64,000 bases of DNA. It comes from Streptosporangium canum. GTDB taxonomy: Bacteria > Actinomycetota > Actinomycetes > Streptosporangiales > Streptosporangiaceae. Within the stretch, counting starts at the first letter, position 1. The number at the start of each line of letters is the position of its first letter. The translations under genes and the position numbers were made by a program. A model generated the notes under the pieces. It was not told where the DNA came from, ran no database searches, and was given only the letters and a program-made list of their open reading frames with translations. The stretch spans positions 1 through 64,000 of the forward strand of contig NZ_FOQY01000020.1 in assembly GCF_900113865.1 (NCBI RefSeq), given 5' to 3'. Shown piece by piece: positions 25,901 through 34,340 of this stretch.

Positions 25901-25985
25901 GCCGTACAACGAGCCACCGGTGATCATCGGTCATGACCGCCACGGTGAGCGCGTGCGTGTCCTCGCCTCCGCGGTGAGCCGATAA
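22902..25985 (+). CDS. SMC/MukB-like coiled-coil ATPase
   Basis: A 1,027-residue protein with an SMC plan. The N-terminal half-head has Walker A at ~94-102 (DSNGAGKSS). A first long coiled coil spans ~240-470. A globular hinge-like region at ~490-580 includes AVIVDAADLETAARALRAL. A second coiled coil spans ~590-870. The C-terminal half-head has Walker B at ~937-943 (LCLVLDELGRNLG). The usual LSGGE/Q signature is not seen; the equivalent stretch is RRANTALMDEKAVKLVCAAAI. ATG 22902 is confirmed by the stranded SD at 21291. The nearest known types are MukB/MksB/JetC. It is shorter than MukB, and no JetD-like nuclease gene follows. Likely role: DNA-loop-extruding or DNA-loading complex with subunits A and B, in plasmid restriction or chromosome organisation. 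Confidence 0.8.
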   Translation: MKGKTGLTEQPGQAAKSLRKSGAGAAQDTETTTPGLGSQASLMPVETRAAPSENVVGDRVLIAVQAVNISRLSTHPVPIVPGTLIVVAGAGPKDSNGAGKSSFIAMITALLGDEQWRFASGAKSVSELLFNAELAAGGGGRSWASADHGYIVGVFAGAHSVDDAVTVWLRVNQEAPHLEIRWIQGVRVAAAASEAERVARADEVWATLPRSAGRRDVVARDLTRFLYGDRVRCVSFLSTSVRSKVATNLLSQPLNEISPERVFEAIAALTGLDAELDQEREARRDEHVKRVRAARAVELLKEFEDESRTLLETFDRRDRARVRLADALRCWRGRLARRLADAARRDESLAGDLERSRAAGERAAEAIGMVRAEIATLKDDTMERALAEARRELTALQSRAAKLDADRAVAENAVDELRGWIPGLEERRRLADGRDVETADAELAQARLRLNEALKALGVADREVEGAGAALDDAEGGPAAAQLNALTEAGVGATGLLDAIDVAEHARDDETTSGPAGRKVAALGARGWPQEHAVIVDAADLETAARALRALPGSVLVSAAGVTVVGSFEAVATGREARIKAAEQRLHRARDTQETAAGAVRVAEDGVAEAGRRLEGARAAVQLADIERRLAERRATLAELAGALAEVGPKVGEAERRASTLDFRARTRNMEVERLEGRRARHEADRDQARDQAAKITSDRDALGMDALAGEWGGTVDGAREWLEALSEQERPLTAEEWWRAAERQLDGALRDTFPGEDEEMPEELRFLVRQRGEPGAGRTAREQATFPGVCAALSSYLRGQEEYERHQRRQIESQIATRQWDLTASAKGAEEAAQSTAVHRAALTAAIKARLTRVAEEFEKLDTSYGGYGATLEFPVPPAPADPEQRWAWRVTPKWRRGEGQGFVPYNRRANTALMDEKAVKLVCAAAIASSGGGHLCLVLDELGRNLGKEHRREAVALFRRIGETYGITVIGALQDDMEPYAVDACGQYIKLRRSSDAMPYNEPPVIIGHDRHGERVRVLASAVSR

Positions 25986-26024
25986 CCTCGGCAGGGATTG
26001 GCTCAGGAAAAGTCGGGAGGTTCG

Positions 26025-27371
26025 GTGTCGGCGTCGCCTCTGGAGCAGACCCCGGCCCGGCACGACCTCTACCGGTCCATGGCGCTGGCCCTGCGGGTGG
26101 GCGAGCTGCTGCTCGGCAGCGGGGAGGGCACCGAGACGGTCTCCGGCAGCATGCGCAAGATCACCAACGCCTACGGCGTGCCGCACTGTGAGGCCGACGT
26201 CAACCTGTCGGCCATCACGCTGTCGCACGTCCCCTCGGACGGCGGCGCGCCGGTCACCGCCGAGCGCCGGGTCCGCCGCCGCCTGCCCGACTACGACCGG
26301 CTGATCGCGGTCCACGACATGGTCAGGGAGGCTTCCGGCGGGTCGTTGCCGCTCGACGACGCCGAGATCCGGCTGCGGGAGATCACCCGGCGCGTGCCGG
26401 TCTACCCGAACTGGGTCCTGATCACGGCGCTCGCCCTGATCGCCTCCTCGGCGAGCATCCTGGTCGGCGGCGGCGTGCTCGTCGCGGTGGCCGCGTTCGC
26501 CGCCACCGTGCTGGGCGACCGGGCCGGCGCCTGGCTGGCCCGGCGGGGCGTGGCGGAGTTCTTCCAGCTCGCGGTGGCGGCGATGCTCGGCTCGCTGGTC
26601 GCGGTGCTGATGATCTGGATCGACGCGCCGGTGCAGGCCTCGGCCGTGGTGGTCGGCGCGGTCGTCGCGCTGCTGCCCGGACGTCCCATGGTGGCCTGCG
26701 TGCAGGACGGCATCGCCGGTGAGTACGTCACGGCGACCGGCCGGCTGTTCGAGATCTTCTTCATGCTGACCGCGATCATCTCCGGGATCGGCGTCACGCT
26801 CTACGCGGCGGTCCGCCTCGGCGTGCCGCTGAGCGTGGAGAACGTGCCCGCCGCTCCCCTGGTGATCAGACCCGAGCAACTGCTGGGCGCCGTCGGCCTG
26901 ACGCTGTCGTTCGCCGTCGCCCTGCTGGTGCCGCCCCGCCACCTGATCCCCGCGGCGGTCGGCGGCGGGATCGTCTGGGTGGTCTTCGTGCAGCTCCACG
27001 TCTGGCAGGTCCCGGTCATCCTGGCGACGGCCGTCTCGGCGGCGGTGGTGGGCCTGTTCGGCAGTGCCTACGCCAGACGCGCCCGGGTGCCCTCGATGGT
27101 GGTCACGATCCCGGCGATCGGCTCGCTGCTGCCCGGCACCGCGCTCTACCGGGGCATGCTCGAAGCCAGCCTCGGCCACACCGACGAGGGGCTGGTCAGC
27201 CTGTTGCAGGCCCTGTCGACCGCTCTCGCCCTGGGTGCCGGGGTCATCCTCGGCGCGGAGGTGCTGCGCGCGGTCACCGGCTCCGACCTGACCAGGCGGG
27301 TGCGCCGGCCGTCCGGCCGGCGCAGGCCGTTCATCACCCGCCCGGCCGCCCGCCGCACCCGTGGCTTCTGA
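26025..27371 (+). CDS. ThrE family threonine/serine exporter
   Basis: A 448-residue membrane protein. The N-terminal ~130 residues are cytoplasmic (ThrE domain: GELLLGSGEGTETVSGSM, CEADVNLSAI). About ten transmembrane segments follow, ending with the ThrE_2 pattern (VPAIGSLLPGTALYRGM). The C-terminal tail is Arg-rich. GTG 26025 is chosen for the GGGAGG 5 nt upstream. It starts about 40 nt after the SMC-like gene on the same strand, so co-transcription is possible, but a functional link is not obvious. Role in the family: efflux of threonine and serine. Confidence 0.85.
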   Translation: MSASPLEQTPARHDLYRSMALALRVGELLLGSGEGTETVSGSMRKITNAYGVPHCEADVNLSAITLSHVPSDGGAPVTAERRVRRRLPDYDRLIAVHDMVREASGGSLPLDDAEIRLREITRRVPVYPNWVLITALALIASSASILVGGGVLVAVAAFAATVLGDRAGAWLARRGVAEFFQLAVAAMLGSLVAVLMIWIDAPVQASAVVVGAVVALLPGRPMVACVQDGIAGEYVTATGRLFEIFFMLTAIISGIGVTLYAAVRLGVPLSVENVPAAPLVIRPEQLLGAVGLTLSFAVALLVPPRHLIPAAVGGGIVWVVFVQLHVWQVPVILATAVSAAVVGLFGSAYARRARVPSMVVTIPAIGSLLPGTALYRGMLEASLGHTDEGLVSLLQALSTALALGAGVILGAEVLRAVTGSDLTRRVRRPSGRRRPFITRPAARRTRGF

Positions 27372-27500
27372 AGAGCCGCTGACGCAGTCACGCAAGAAGG
27401 TGGTTGTGTCGCCGCGTAGCCCGAAGCCCTGACACGCCTGCCAAACCGGGGCGACTCCATCCATGAGACGACGGCGGTCTCGACGCCCGGCCGGCGTCCG

Positions 27501-28109
27501 CTACCGCCCGGTGACGTTGAGCTCGGCGTACATACCTCTGGCATAGTGATCGGGGAAGTTGCATACCAGCTCGTAACGGCCGGGGCGCAGCGTCAGTGTG
27601 ATCCAGCCCTTGGAGCCCGGGGCGATGCCGTCCCCCTTGCCCGCGGCGCAGTCATGTGACGCCTCTCCCAGGCTGTCCGCCTCGTCGACGCGCTGATCGG
27701 AGCCCGGCTCCCGCTGTCCGATGGTCTGCCCTGACGGAAGTGGCAGCACCAATACCTCATGAGCGAGGGCCCCCGTGTTGACCACCCGCAGCGACACGGT
27801 CCCCGCCGGGACTGTGGCGGGGGTGACGGACAGGCGCATCCTCGTATCCTGCGGTCCGGGGCTGCCGCTCATCGTCCCGGGCGGTCCGGGACTGCCGGAC
27901 GGACCGGGACTACGGCTCATCATCCCCGATCCGGGGTCGGCCAGAGTCACATCCACCACGTGACCTGGCAGCGACGGTACGGTGCACTCCGGCCGATGCT
28001 GTGCCTCCGTCGCCGTCGTCGCGCCCATCGCCGCCGGTTCACCGACGACGGCCGCGGCGAGCATGACCGCGGTCACCATCCCGGCAAGCCGTACATCATG
28101 CGTCCGCAT
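27501..28109 (-). CDS. Secreted cupredoxin-like (type 1 copper) protein
   Basis: A 202-residue protein with a signal peptide (MRTHDVRLAGMVTAVMLAAA, cleavage after a GATA-like site). The mature domain has the plastocyanin-like beta fold. Putative copper ligands are a first His in GALAHEVLVL and the C-terminal cluster Cys183, His188 and Met193 (CNFPDHYARGM). A Gly/Ser/Pro-rich insert with SPGP repeats lies near residue 60. The open frame reaches 28337, but ATG 28109 begins the signal peptide. Likely role: extracytoplasmic electron transfer or copper binding. No oxidase gene is adjacent. Confidence 0.75.
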   Translation of the reverse strand: MRTHDVRLAGMVTAVMLAAAVVGEPAAMGATTATEAQHRPECTVPSLPGHVVDVTLADPGSGMMSRSPGPSGSPGPPGTMSGSPGPQDTRMRLSVTPATVPAGTVSLRVVNTGALAHEVLVLPLPSGQTIGQREPGSDQRVDEADSLGEASHDCAAGKGDGIAPGSKGWITLTLRPGRYELVCNFPDHYARGMYAELNVTGR

Positions 28110-28392
28110 CGGCCCCACCCCCGCAACTACACGAGCCGTGCCCCTGCCCACCCATCTCCCACGGACGGATCCGCGCTCGATCGGTGAGTCATATCCTTCA
28201 GCGTACGACCAGCCTGATGACCATGACCAACCGAGGTGGGGTCCCCCTGGTCCTGGAGAAGGTTCCAGCGGATCCGCCTGACCTGCGGTGACAGGATCAG
28301 GATCAGGGTGTGGAGATGTACGTGGCATCGGCGTCACAGTCTCCCGTCACCGGGCTCCCGTCATCCTGCTTGACCTCTCGTGCCGGTGGCCG

Positions 28393-28962
28393 TCACCGAT
28401 CGCGCGTCCGCAGGCCGTCCGCCACCAGGTCGAGGAGGCGGTCGGCCTCGTTCTCTCCGTGCTCGCCCGCCCAGGCGATCGCGTTGACCAGCTTGACGAG
28501 GTCGGTGCCGGTGAGGTCCGGGCGGATGGCGCCCGCGCGCTGGGCGTTGGCGAGCAGCCGGGCTCCGCTGGTCTGCAGCGTCTCGCACGAGCCGTACAGC
28601 TCGGAGCCCGGATCATGGATGCTGCTCATCAGCGCCGCGGCCAGGCCCCGGTAGGTGGTGGCGTGCGCCATCAGATGGCGCAGCCATTCCAGGAGGGCCT
28701 CCTCGGGGGACGGGGACTCCAGCAGCTCGCGGGCTTGGGCGTCGAGCGTGACGATGCCGTCGTGGAGCACCGCCTCGATCAGTGCGCGCCGGGTGGGGAA
28801 ATGCCGGTAGAGGGTGCCGATGCCCACTTCCGCCGAGCGGGCGATGTCCTCCAGCGACGCCTCGGTGCCCTGCCCGGCGAAGGCGTCCCTGGCCGCGGCG
28901 AGCAGCCGTTCGTAGTTGCGGCGCGCGTCGGCGCGCATGGGGCGCTGTACGGTCGTCACCAC
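28393..28962 (-). CDS. TetR family regulator
   Basis: A 189-residue TetR protein. The N-terminal HTH is clear (EASLEDIARSAEVGIGTLYRHFPTR, in part), followed by an all-helical ligand domain. The start is the first of two adjacent GTG codons at 28962, preceded by AAGGAG. The CTCCG/CGGAG repeats just upstream probably form its operator. No obvious target gene lies on the opposite strand nearby, so the regulon is unknown. Confidence 0.85.
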   Translation of the reverse strand: MVTTVQRPMRADARRNYERLLAAARDAFAGQGTEASLEDIARSAEVGIGTLYRHFPTRRALIEAVLHDGIVTLDAQARELLESPSPEEALLEWLRHLMAHATTYRGLAAALMSSIHDPGSELYGSCETLQTSGARLLANAQRAGAIRPDLTGTDLVKLVNAIAWAGEHGENEADRLLDLVADGLRTRDR

Positions 28963-28985
28963 GGCTCCTTGCTGATCGGAGACCC

Positions 28986-29014
28986 CTCCGTATACATAGC
29001 GGAGCAAGCCTCCG
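28986..29014. promoter_or_regulatory. Candidate TetR operator
   Basis: CTCCG (28986-28990), CGGAG (29000-29004) and CTCCG (29010-29014) form two overlapping inverted repeats 24 nt upstream of the TetR start. The size and position fit an autoregulatory TetR site. Confidence 0.5.
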
Positions 29015-29144
29015 AAAAGGCTATCGCGCGCGCGGACGGAGCACCGTCATGCCCACCACCCCCTGCCGGTCCGAGGCGCCGCACCGGCGCGGAGCGGCTC
29101 CCCACGCTGCCAGGCCCCGCGCGACTCCGTCGAGGAACGTCGCG

Positions 29145-32100
29145 CTAGGTGACCGTGGACAGGGTGGAGCCGTGGCGTTCCTTGCGGACGCGTAGTTGCG
29201 CGGGGACGCGGGTGCGCAGCTCGGCGACGTGGCTGACGATGCCGACGGCCCGGCCGCCGTCACGCAGGCCGTCGAGGATGTCGAGCACCCCGTCGAGGGT
29301 GTCCTCGTCCAGGGTGCCGAAGCCCTCGTCGACGAAGAGCGTGCCGAGCTCCACTCCCCCCGCCTCGGCGGTGACCACGTCGGCCAGGCCGAGGGCGAGT
29401 GCCAGCGAGGTGACAAAGCTCTCGCCGCCGGACAGGGTGGCCGGATCGCGGTCCACCCCGGTCCAGCCGTCCAGGATCCGCAGGCCGAGCCCTCCGCCCG
29501 ACTTGCTCCGGTCGCCCGCCGAACGGCTGAGATTGTGTTCGAGGAGGTAGCGCCCGCCCGACATGCGGTCGAGCCGTTCGTTGGCCGACTCGACCACCTG
29601 GCGCAGGCGCTCGCCGAGCACGTAGGACGACAGCCGCATGTTCCACCGGTTGTCGGTGGAGTTTCCCCCTGTCAGGGCCGCGAGCCGGTCGGCGAGGCGG
29701 TGCCGTCCGGCGGCGGGCAGCCAGCGCTCCAGGCACTCGGCCAGCTCGGCGCGGAGGGCGGCCAGCCGGGCCTGGCGGGTCTCGGCCTGGTGCCGGGCGG
29801 AGAGCAGGCCGGCGTGGGCCGCGTCGGCGGCGTCCCGCGCGCTCTGCAGAGCGTCGAGGTCGGGCTCGTCCTCGGCCGCGGCGGCGATCAGCTCCGGATC
29901 GGCCAGCACCGCGGCGACCGCGGCGCGCTCCTTGTCGAGCTCCCGGAGCCGTTCGGCCTTCTCCTCCTGCTCGGCCGGAGGGCGGGCCGCCGCGCGGGCG
30001 TCGTCGGGCCCGAGGAATCCCGCCTCGGCGACGGCGGCCTCGGCCCGGTCCCGGGCCGCCGCCAGCTCGGTGGCGGTGATCCGCTCCTCCCGGGTGGCCT
30101 CGACCGCCTCCTTGAGCAGCTCGGCCTCGTCCGCCAGCCGCTCCAGCCTGGCGGCCAGGGTCGCGTCCTCGCCCCGGGCCCCGTCCACGCGCGCGGTCAG
30201 CCGCTCGGCCTCGGCGGTGAGCCTGTCCACGTCCGTACGGCAGGCGGCCAGCGTGACCGCGAGCTCGCGCGAGCGCTCCTCCAGCTCTCCCTGCTCGGCC
30301 GCGATCCGGCCGGCCTCGGCCACCAGCGCCGGCTCGGCTCCGGCCGACTCGCGCAGCCGGCCCAGGGCGAGCTCGGCCTCCCGCAGCTCGCGCGCCGCGA
30401 GGTCCAGGGAGAGATCGGTCCTCTCGCTCGCCTCGCGGTGCCCGGCCGCCAGGTCGGCGGTGCGGACGGCCGCGGTGAGGGCGGCGGCGAAAAGGGCCGC
30501 CTCCCCGGTGAGGCGGTCGCGGCGGGCCTGGACGGTGGGGTCGGCGCCACGGGCCTCGTCCAGGCGGCCGGCCAGCCGGTCGCGCTCGGCCAGCCATCCG
30601 GCCTGGCGGGCACGGCCCTCGGCCAGCAGCCGGGCCGTCTCCGCGGCCCGTGCCCGCACACCTTCCAGCTCGGCCGCGACGTGGTCCGCCGCCGCGCTGA
30701 GCGCCGCCTCGGTGCCGGCGGCGGCGGTCAGGGCCGCCAGCTCCCGCCCGGCCTCGGCGAGAGCCTCCTGCGCGTGGTCGGCACCCAGCTCGCCCGCGAC
30801 GGCGAGCGCCTCCTCCAGCCGCGAGGCCAGGGCCGCGACGGCGCTCTCGGCGGTCCTGCGCCGGTCCGTGGCGATGTCGTAGGCGCTCTGGGCGGCGCGC
30901 TCGTCCTCTGCGGTGGGCGCCGCGTCGGCGGGGGCGGCGGGGGCCGGGTGGTCGGGTGAGCCGCAGACCGCGCAGGGCTCACCCGGGGTGAGCTTGAGGG
31001 CGAGCTCGGCGGCCATGCCGTCGATCCTGGCCTGGCGGAGGTCCAGGTGGCGGTCGCGGAGACGCTGGGCGTGGTCGGTGGCCTCGGCCTGGGCCGCGCG
31101 CGCGGACTCCAGCTCGACGCGGAGGGCGTCGCGCCGCCGGGCGGCGTCGAGGCCGGCGGCGGCGGCGTCCGCGCCCGCCTGGGCGGCGGGGATCCTGGCC
31201 GCCTGCGCCCTGACCGCCGCCAGCCGCGCCGAGGCGTCCGCCAGCGCGGCGGGCAGTGTCTCCTGGGCCTCGCGGAGCGCGGACTCCTGCCCGGCCGCCT
31301 CGCGCAGCTCGACGTCGAGCGCGGCGAGCAGCCCGGCCAGCTCGGCGAGCCGGGCCTCGTCGGCGCGCAGCCCCTCCAGCCCGGCGCTCTCCTCCCTGCG
31401 CTCGCGCTCCCGGGAGGCCAGCAGCTCGCGGACCTCGGTCCCTTCCGGGACGGCGGGCACGCCGGTGCCGTCCGCGAGGGCGGGCACGCCGCCGTCCGTG
31501 AGAGGAGGCAGGGTGGTGCCGTCCGCGAGGGCGGGCAGGTCACTGAGCCTGGCCGCCAGGTCGTGGCGGGCGGCGGCCAGCTCGGCGGCGAGGCCGTCGC
31601 GGTGCTCGGCGGCCCGCAGGCGGACGGCCGCGGCCTCCTCGGCGGACTCGGCGGCCGGGATACGGGCGGCGTCCAGGCGGGCGGCCGTGAGGCGGGCGTC
31701 CACGTCGCGGCGGAGCCCGGGAAGGACCGCCAGGCGGGCGTCGGTCCCGGCCTGCGCGGCGGTCAGCTCGGTGATCTCACGACCGGACTCCTCCCGGTCC
31801 TGGAGGATCTTCGCCAGGCGTGACTCCTCGGCGCGCAGCTCGCCCAGCCGGGTGATCTCGTGGTGCCGGTCGCGCTCCAGCGTGGCCAGATGGTCCGGGG
31901 TGGTGTCGCGGCCGTCACGGAGGAGGGGAAGGGCGCGGGCGACGGCGTCGGCGGCCAGCCGGTGGGCCTTGGCCGCCGCCTCGGCCCGCTGCTCGGCGGC
32001 CTGGAGCTGGGGCAGCACCCGGTCGGCCCGGGCCGCCTCCGCCAGGATGGTCTCCAGATCCGCCCGCTCCTCGGCGCTCTCCTCCAGCACCCGGCTCCGC

Positions 32101-33047
32101 GTCAGCGCCTCGGCGTGACGGCGCCGCCGCTCGGCCAGCGCGGCGCCGTGCTCCAGCCTCGCGCGTGCCTGCCGTACCGCCTCCTCGCCCTCGCCGTGGC
32201 CCCGGCTCATCCGGGCGACCGCCTCGGCGGCCAGCTCCTCCAGCGTCCGGGCCCACTCCAGCGGATCGTCCTGCGCGGAGACCGCCGGCGCGCAGGGCGC
32301 GGCGTCGTCGGCGGGGAGCTCGAACAGCCCTGCCGCCCCGGCCTCCGCGGCTCCGGCCAGGGACGCGAGGAGGTCGGGGCCCGCGGCCTCCTCCAGGCGC
32401 TTGACCGCGAAGTCCACCTCCTTGCGGAGGGCCTGCTGCTCGCGGTGGGCCTCGGTCCGCCTGTCGGCGAGCCAGGACTCGGCGGCGGCGTAGATCCTGA
32501 CGGAGAAGAGGCGTTCGAGGACCTTGCGGCGGTCCTCGCCGTCGGCGCGCAGGAACTTCGCGAAATCCCCCTGGGGCAACATCGCGACCTGGAAGAACTG
32601 CTCGGCGTTCATGCCCAGCAGGGTGCCGATGAGCTCTCCGGCCTCGTCGACCCGCGTGGTCAGCCCGGTCCACTCCCCCGAAGGCGTGAGCTCCTGCAGC
32701 AGGGCCTTCTCGTTCTCCCTGGTGGTGCCGGTCCCCCTGAGCTTGGGACGCTGCCAGGCCGGCGATCGGGTGATCTTCAGCCGCCTGCCCCTGATCGTGA
32801 CCTCCAGCGCCACGCTGGGCCCCCGGCCCGGGGGCGCGTGGTCACAGCGCAGGCTCTTGGCGCTGTCGCGCTTGCCCGGCACCCTGCCGTACAGGGCGTA
32901 GCAGAGCGCGTCCAGCACGGTGGTCTTGCCCGCGCCGGTGGGGCCGTGGATGAGGAACAGCCCGGCCTCGGCGAGGGCGTCGAAGTCGACCTCCTCCTCG
33001 GCGGGGAAGGAGCCGAACGCGCTGATCCACAGACGGTGCGGGCGCAT
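29145..33047 (-). CDS. sbcC: Exonuclease SbcC (Rad50-like ATPase)
   Basis: A 1,300-residue SbcC. It starts MRPHRLWISAFGSF with Walker A GPTGAGKTTVLDA at ~35-47. Q-loop FFQVAMLPQGDFAKFL follows, then two long coiled coils joined by a zinc hook at Cys692-x-x-Cys695 (EPCAVCGSPDHP). The C-terminal head has TLSGGESFVTSLALALGLAD and Walker B GTLFVDEGFGTLDED. All ATPase and hook motifs are intact. The start codon immediately follows the sbcD stop (TAG-ATG), so the two form an operon. Role: with SbcD, ATP-dependent nuclease that cuts hairpins and processes DNA ends. Confidence 0.96.
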   Translation of the reverse strand: MRPHRLWISAFGSFPAEEEVDFDALAEAGLFLIHGPTGAGKTTVLDALCYALYGRVPGKRDSAKSLRCDHAPPGRGPSVALEVTIRGRRLKITRSPAWQRPKLRGTGTTRENEKALLQELTPSGEWTGLTTRVDEAGELIGTLLGMNAEQFFQVAMLPQGDFAKFLRADGEDRRKVLERLFSVRIYAAAESWLADRRTEAHREQQALRKEVDFAVKRLEEAAGPDLLASLAGAAEAGAAGLFELPADDAAPCAPAVSAQDDPLEWARTLEELAAEAVARMSRGHGEGEEAVRQARARLEHGAALAERRRRHAEALTRSRVLEESAEERADLETILAEAARADRVLPQLQAAEQRAEAAAKAHRLAADAVARALPLLRDGRDTTPDHLATLERDRHHEITRLGELRAEESRLAKILQDREESGREITELTAAQAGTDARLAVLPGLRRDVDARLTAARLDAARIPAAESAEEAAAVRLRAAEHRDGLAAELAAARHDLAARLSDLPALADGTTLPPLTDGGVPALADGTGVPAVPEGTEVRELLASRERERREESAGLEGLRADEARLAELAGLLAALDVELREAAGQESALREAQETLPAALADASARLAAVRAQAARIPAAQAGADAAAAGLDAARRRDALRVELESARAAQAEATDHAQRLRDRHLDLRQARIDGMAAELALKLTPGEPCAVCGSPDHPAPAAPADAAPTAEDERAAQSAYDIATDRRRTAESAVAALASRLEEALAVAGELGADHAQEALAEAGRELAALTAAAGTEAALSAAADHVAAELEGVRARAAETARLLAEGRARQAGWLAERDRLAGRLDEARGADPTVQARRDRLTGEAALFAAALTAAVRTADLAAGHREASERTDLSLDLAARELREAELALGRLRESAGAEPALVAEAGRIAAEQGELEERSRELAVTLAACRTDVDRLTAEAERLTARVDGARGEDATLAARLERLADEAELLKEAVEATREERITATELAAARDRAEAAVAEAGFLGPDDARAAARPPAEQEEKAERLRELDKERAAVAAVLADPELIAAAAEDEPDLDALQSARDAADAAHAGLLSARHQAETRQARLAALRAELAECLERWLPAAGRHRLADRLAALTGGNSTDNRWNMRLSSYVLGERLRQVVESANERLDRMSGGRYLLEHNLSRSAGDRSKSGGGLGLRILDGWTGVDRDPATLSGGESFVTSLALALGLADVVTAEAGGVELGTLFVDEGFGTLDEDTLDGVLDILDGLRDGGRAVGIVSHVAELRTRVPAQLRVRKERHGSTLSTVT

Positions 33048-34175
33048 CTACGCCATCGCCTCCTTGGTACGGCAGGCCTCGACGGCCTCCTGGATCAACC
33101 GGGTCTCCTCGGCGTCGGCGGCCTCGCCGCGCACCTCCCGGACGAAGTCGAGGGCGACCTCGATCTCGGGGCGCCCGGCCAGCTTCGGCCGCGCCGCGGT
33201 CTCCCGGACGCCGCCCTCGGGTGCGAAGGAGAGGGTGAGGGTGTGCTCGAAACGGGACCTGAGCCGCTCCATGGCGCTCCTGGGCCGGATCGGGTCGGTG
33301 AGCGTCACCTGCAGCCAGTGGTCCTCGTAGGGGGCGTGCTCGGCGGAGGTCAGCAGGTCGTCGAGACGGCCGCTGAGCCGGTGGACCGGCCGGGGCACCG
33401 GCGCCTCGACGAACTCCGCGGCCACCTGCCCGCCGGGAGCGAGGTCCACCAGCCAGGAGCCCTTCAGCTGGCCGGCCTCGGAGAAGGAGTAGGCGATCGG
33501 GGATCCGGAGTAGCGGACGGTCTCGCTCATCCGCTGGCGTCCGTGGAGATGGCCCAGCGCCACGTAGTCGACGCCGTCGAAGGCCGAGACCGGGACGTGG
33601 GCGACCCCGCCGACGCTGATGTCGCGCTCGCTGTCGCTGGCCTGCCCTCCGGTCACGAACGCGTGGGCGAGGACGACCGACCGGGGGCCCCGGCGGCCGA
33701 GGTCGGCGCGGATCAGGGACATGGCGTGGCCGATCGCGGCGGTGTGGGTGCGCTCGGGCAGCTCCCAGGGCCCGCGCACCAGCTCGGGCTCCAGATAGGG
33801 GATGCCGTAGAAGGCCACGTCGTCGATCACCACGGGCTCGCCCACCCGCCCGGCGTCGGTGCGCAGGTGGACGCCCGCGGCGTCGATCAGGTCGGCGCCG
33901 AAGCCGAGGCGGCGCGCCGAGTCGTGGTTGCCGCTGATCAGCACGGTGCGGACCCGTTCGGCGACCAGCCGCCGCAGGACCTGGTTGCACAGGTCCACCG
34001 CGTCGACCGAGGGCAGCGCCCGGTCGTAGACGTCGCCGGAGACGACGACCACGTCGACCCGCTCCGCCCTGACCGTCTCGATCAGGTGGTCGACGAAGAC
34101 CCCCTGGGCGGCCAGGAGGCTCTCACGATGGAACGAACGGCCCAGATGCCAGTCCGATGTGTGCAGCACGCGCAT
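33048..34175 (-). CDS. sbcD: Exonuclease SbcD (Mre11-like nuclease)
   Basis: A 375-residue calcineurin-like phosphoesterase. The metal-binding motifs are complete: HTSDWHLGR, VVVSGDVYDR, LISGNHDSARRL, AHAFVTGG (shown as AHAF) and LGHLHGRQ. The C-terminal region contacts SbcC. It is the first gene of the sbcDC operon. It is divergent from the membrane hydrolase gene across a ~165-bp spacer. Confidence 0.96.
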   Translation of the reverse strand: MRVLHTSDWHLGRSFHRESLLAAQGVFVDHLIETVRAERVDVVVVSGDVYDRALPSVDAVDLCNQVLRRLVAERVRTVLISGNHDSARRLGFGADLIDAAGVHLRTDAGRVGEPVVIDDVAFYGIPYLEPELVRGPWELPERTHTAAIGHAMSLIRADLGRRGPRSVVLAHAFVTGGQASDSERDISVGGVAHVPVSAFDGVDYVALGHLHGRQRMSETVRYSGSPIAYSFSEAGQLKGSWLVDLAPGGQVAAEFVEAPVPRPVHRLSGRLDDLLTSAEHAPYEDHWLQVTLTDPIRPRSAMERLRSRFEHTLTLSFAPEGGVRETAARPKLAGRPEIEVALDFVREVRGEAADAEETRLIQEAVEACRTKEAMA

Positions 34176-34340
34176 GTCGCTTGAAGCTAACAGGCCCCAG
34201 CCACAAATGCGTCCACTCTGACCACACCGCCCCCACCCTCTGTCATGCGATTGCGGGGGTGAGTAGGCTTGTTGATCAGAGGGAACGATACCGGCATACG
34301 GTCCTCACGGAGGCGGGCGACGATCGGGGAGCGGATCGGC

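Noticed and set aside
22902-25985. Calling this SMC-like gene a complete Wadjet JetC with JetABD
   Set aside because: No toprim nuclease (JetD) gene is in the neighbourhood and subunits A and B lack a clear family match, so only MukB/JetC-like is claimed.
22818-27464. A 1,548-codon minus-strand open frame opposite the SMC-like ATPase and ThrE genes
   Set aside because: Composition is Arg/Gly/His-rich with no domain, and it is the antisense of two well-supported genes. Long shadow frames are normal at this GC content.
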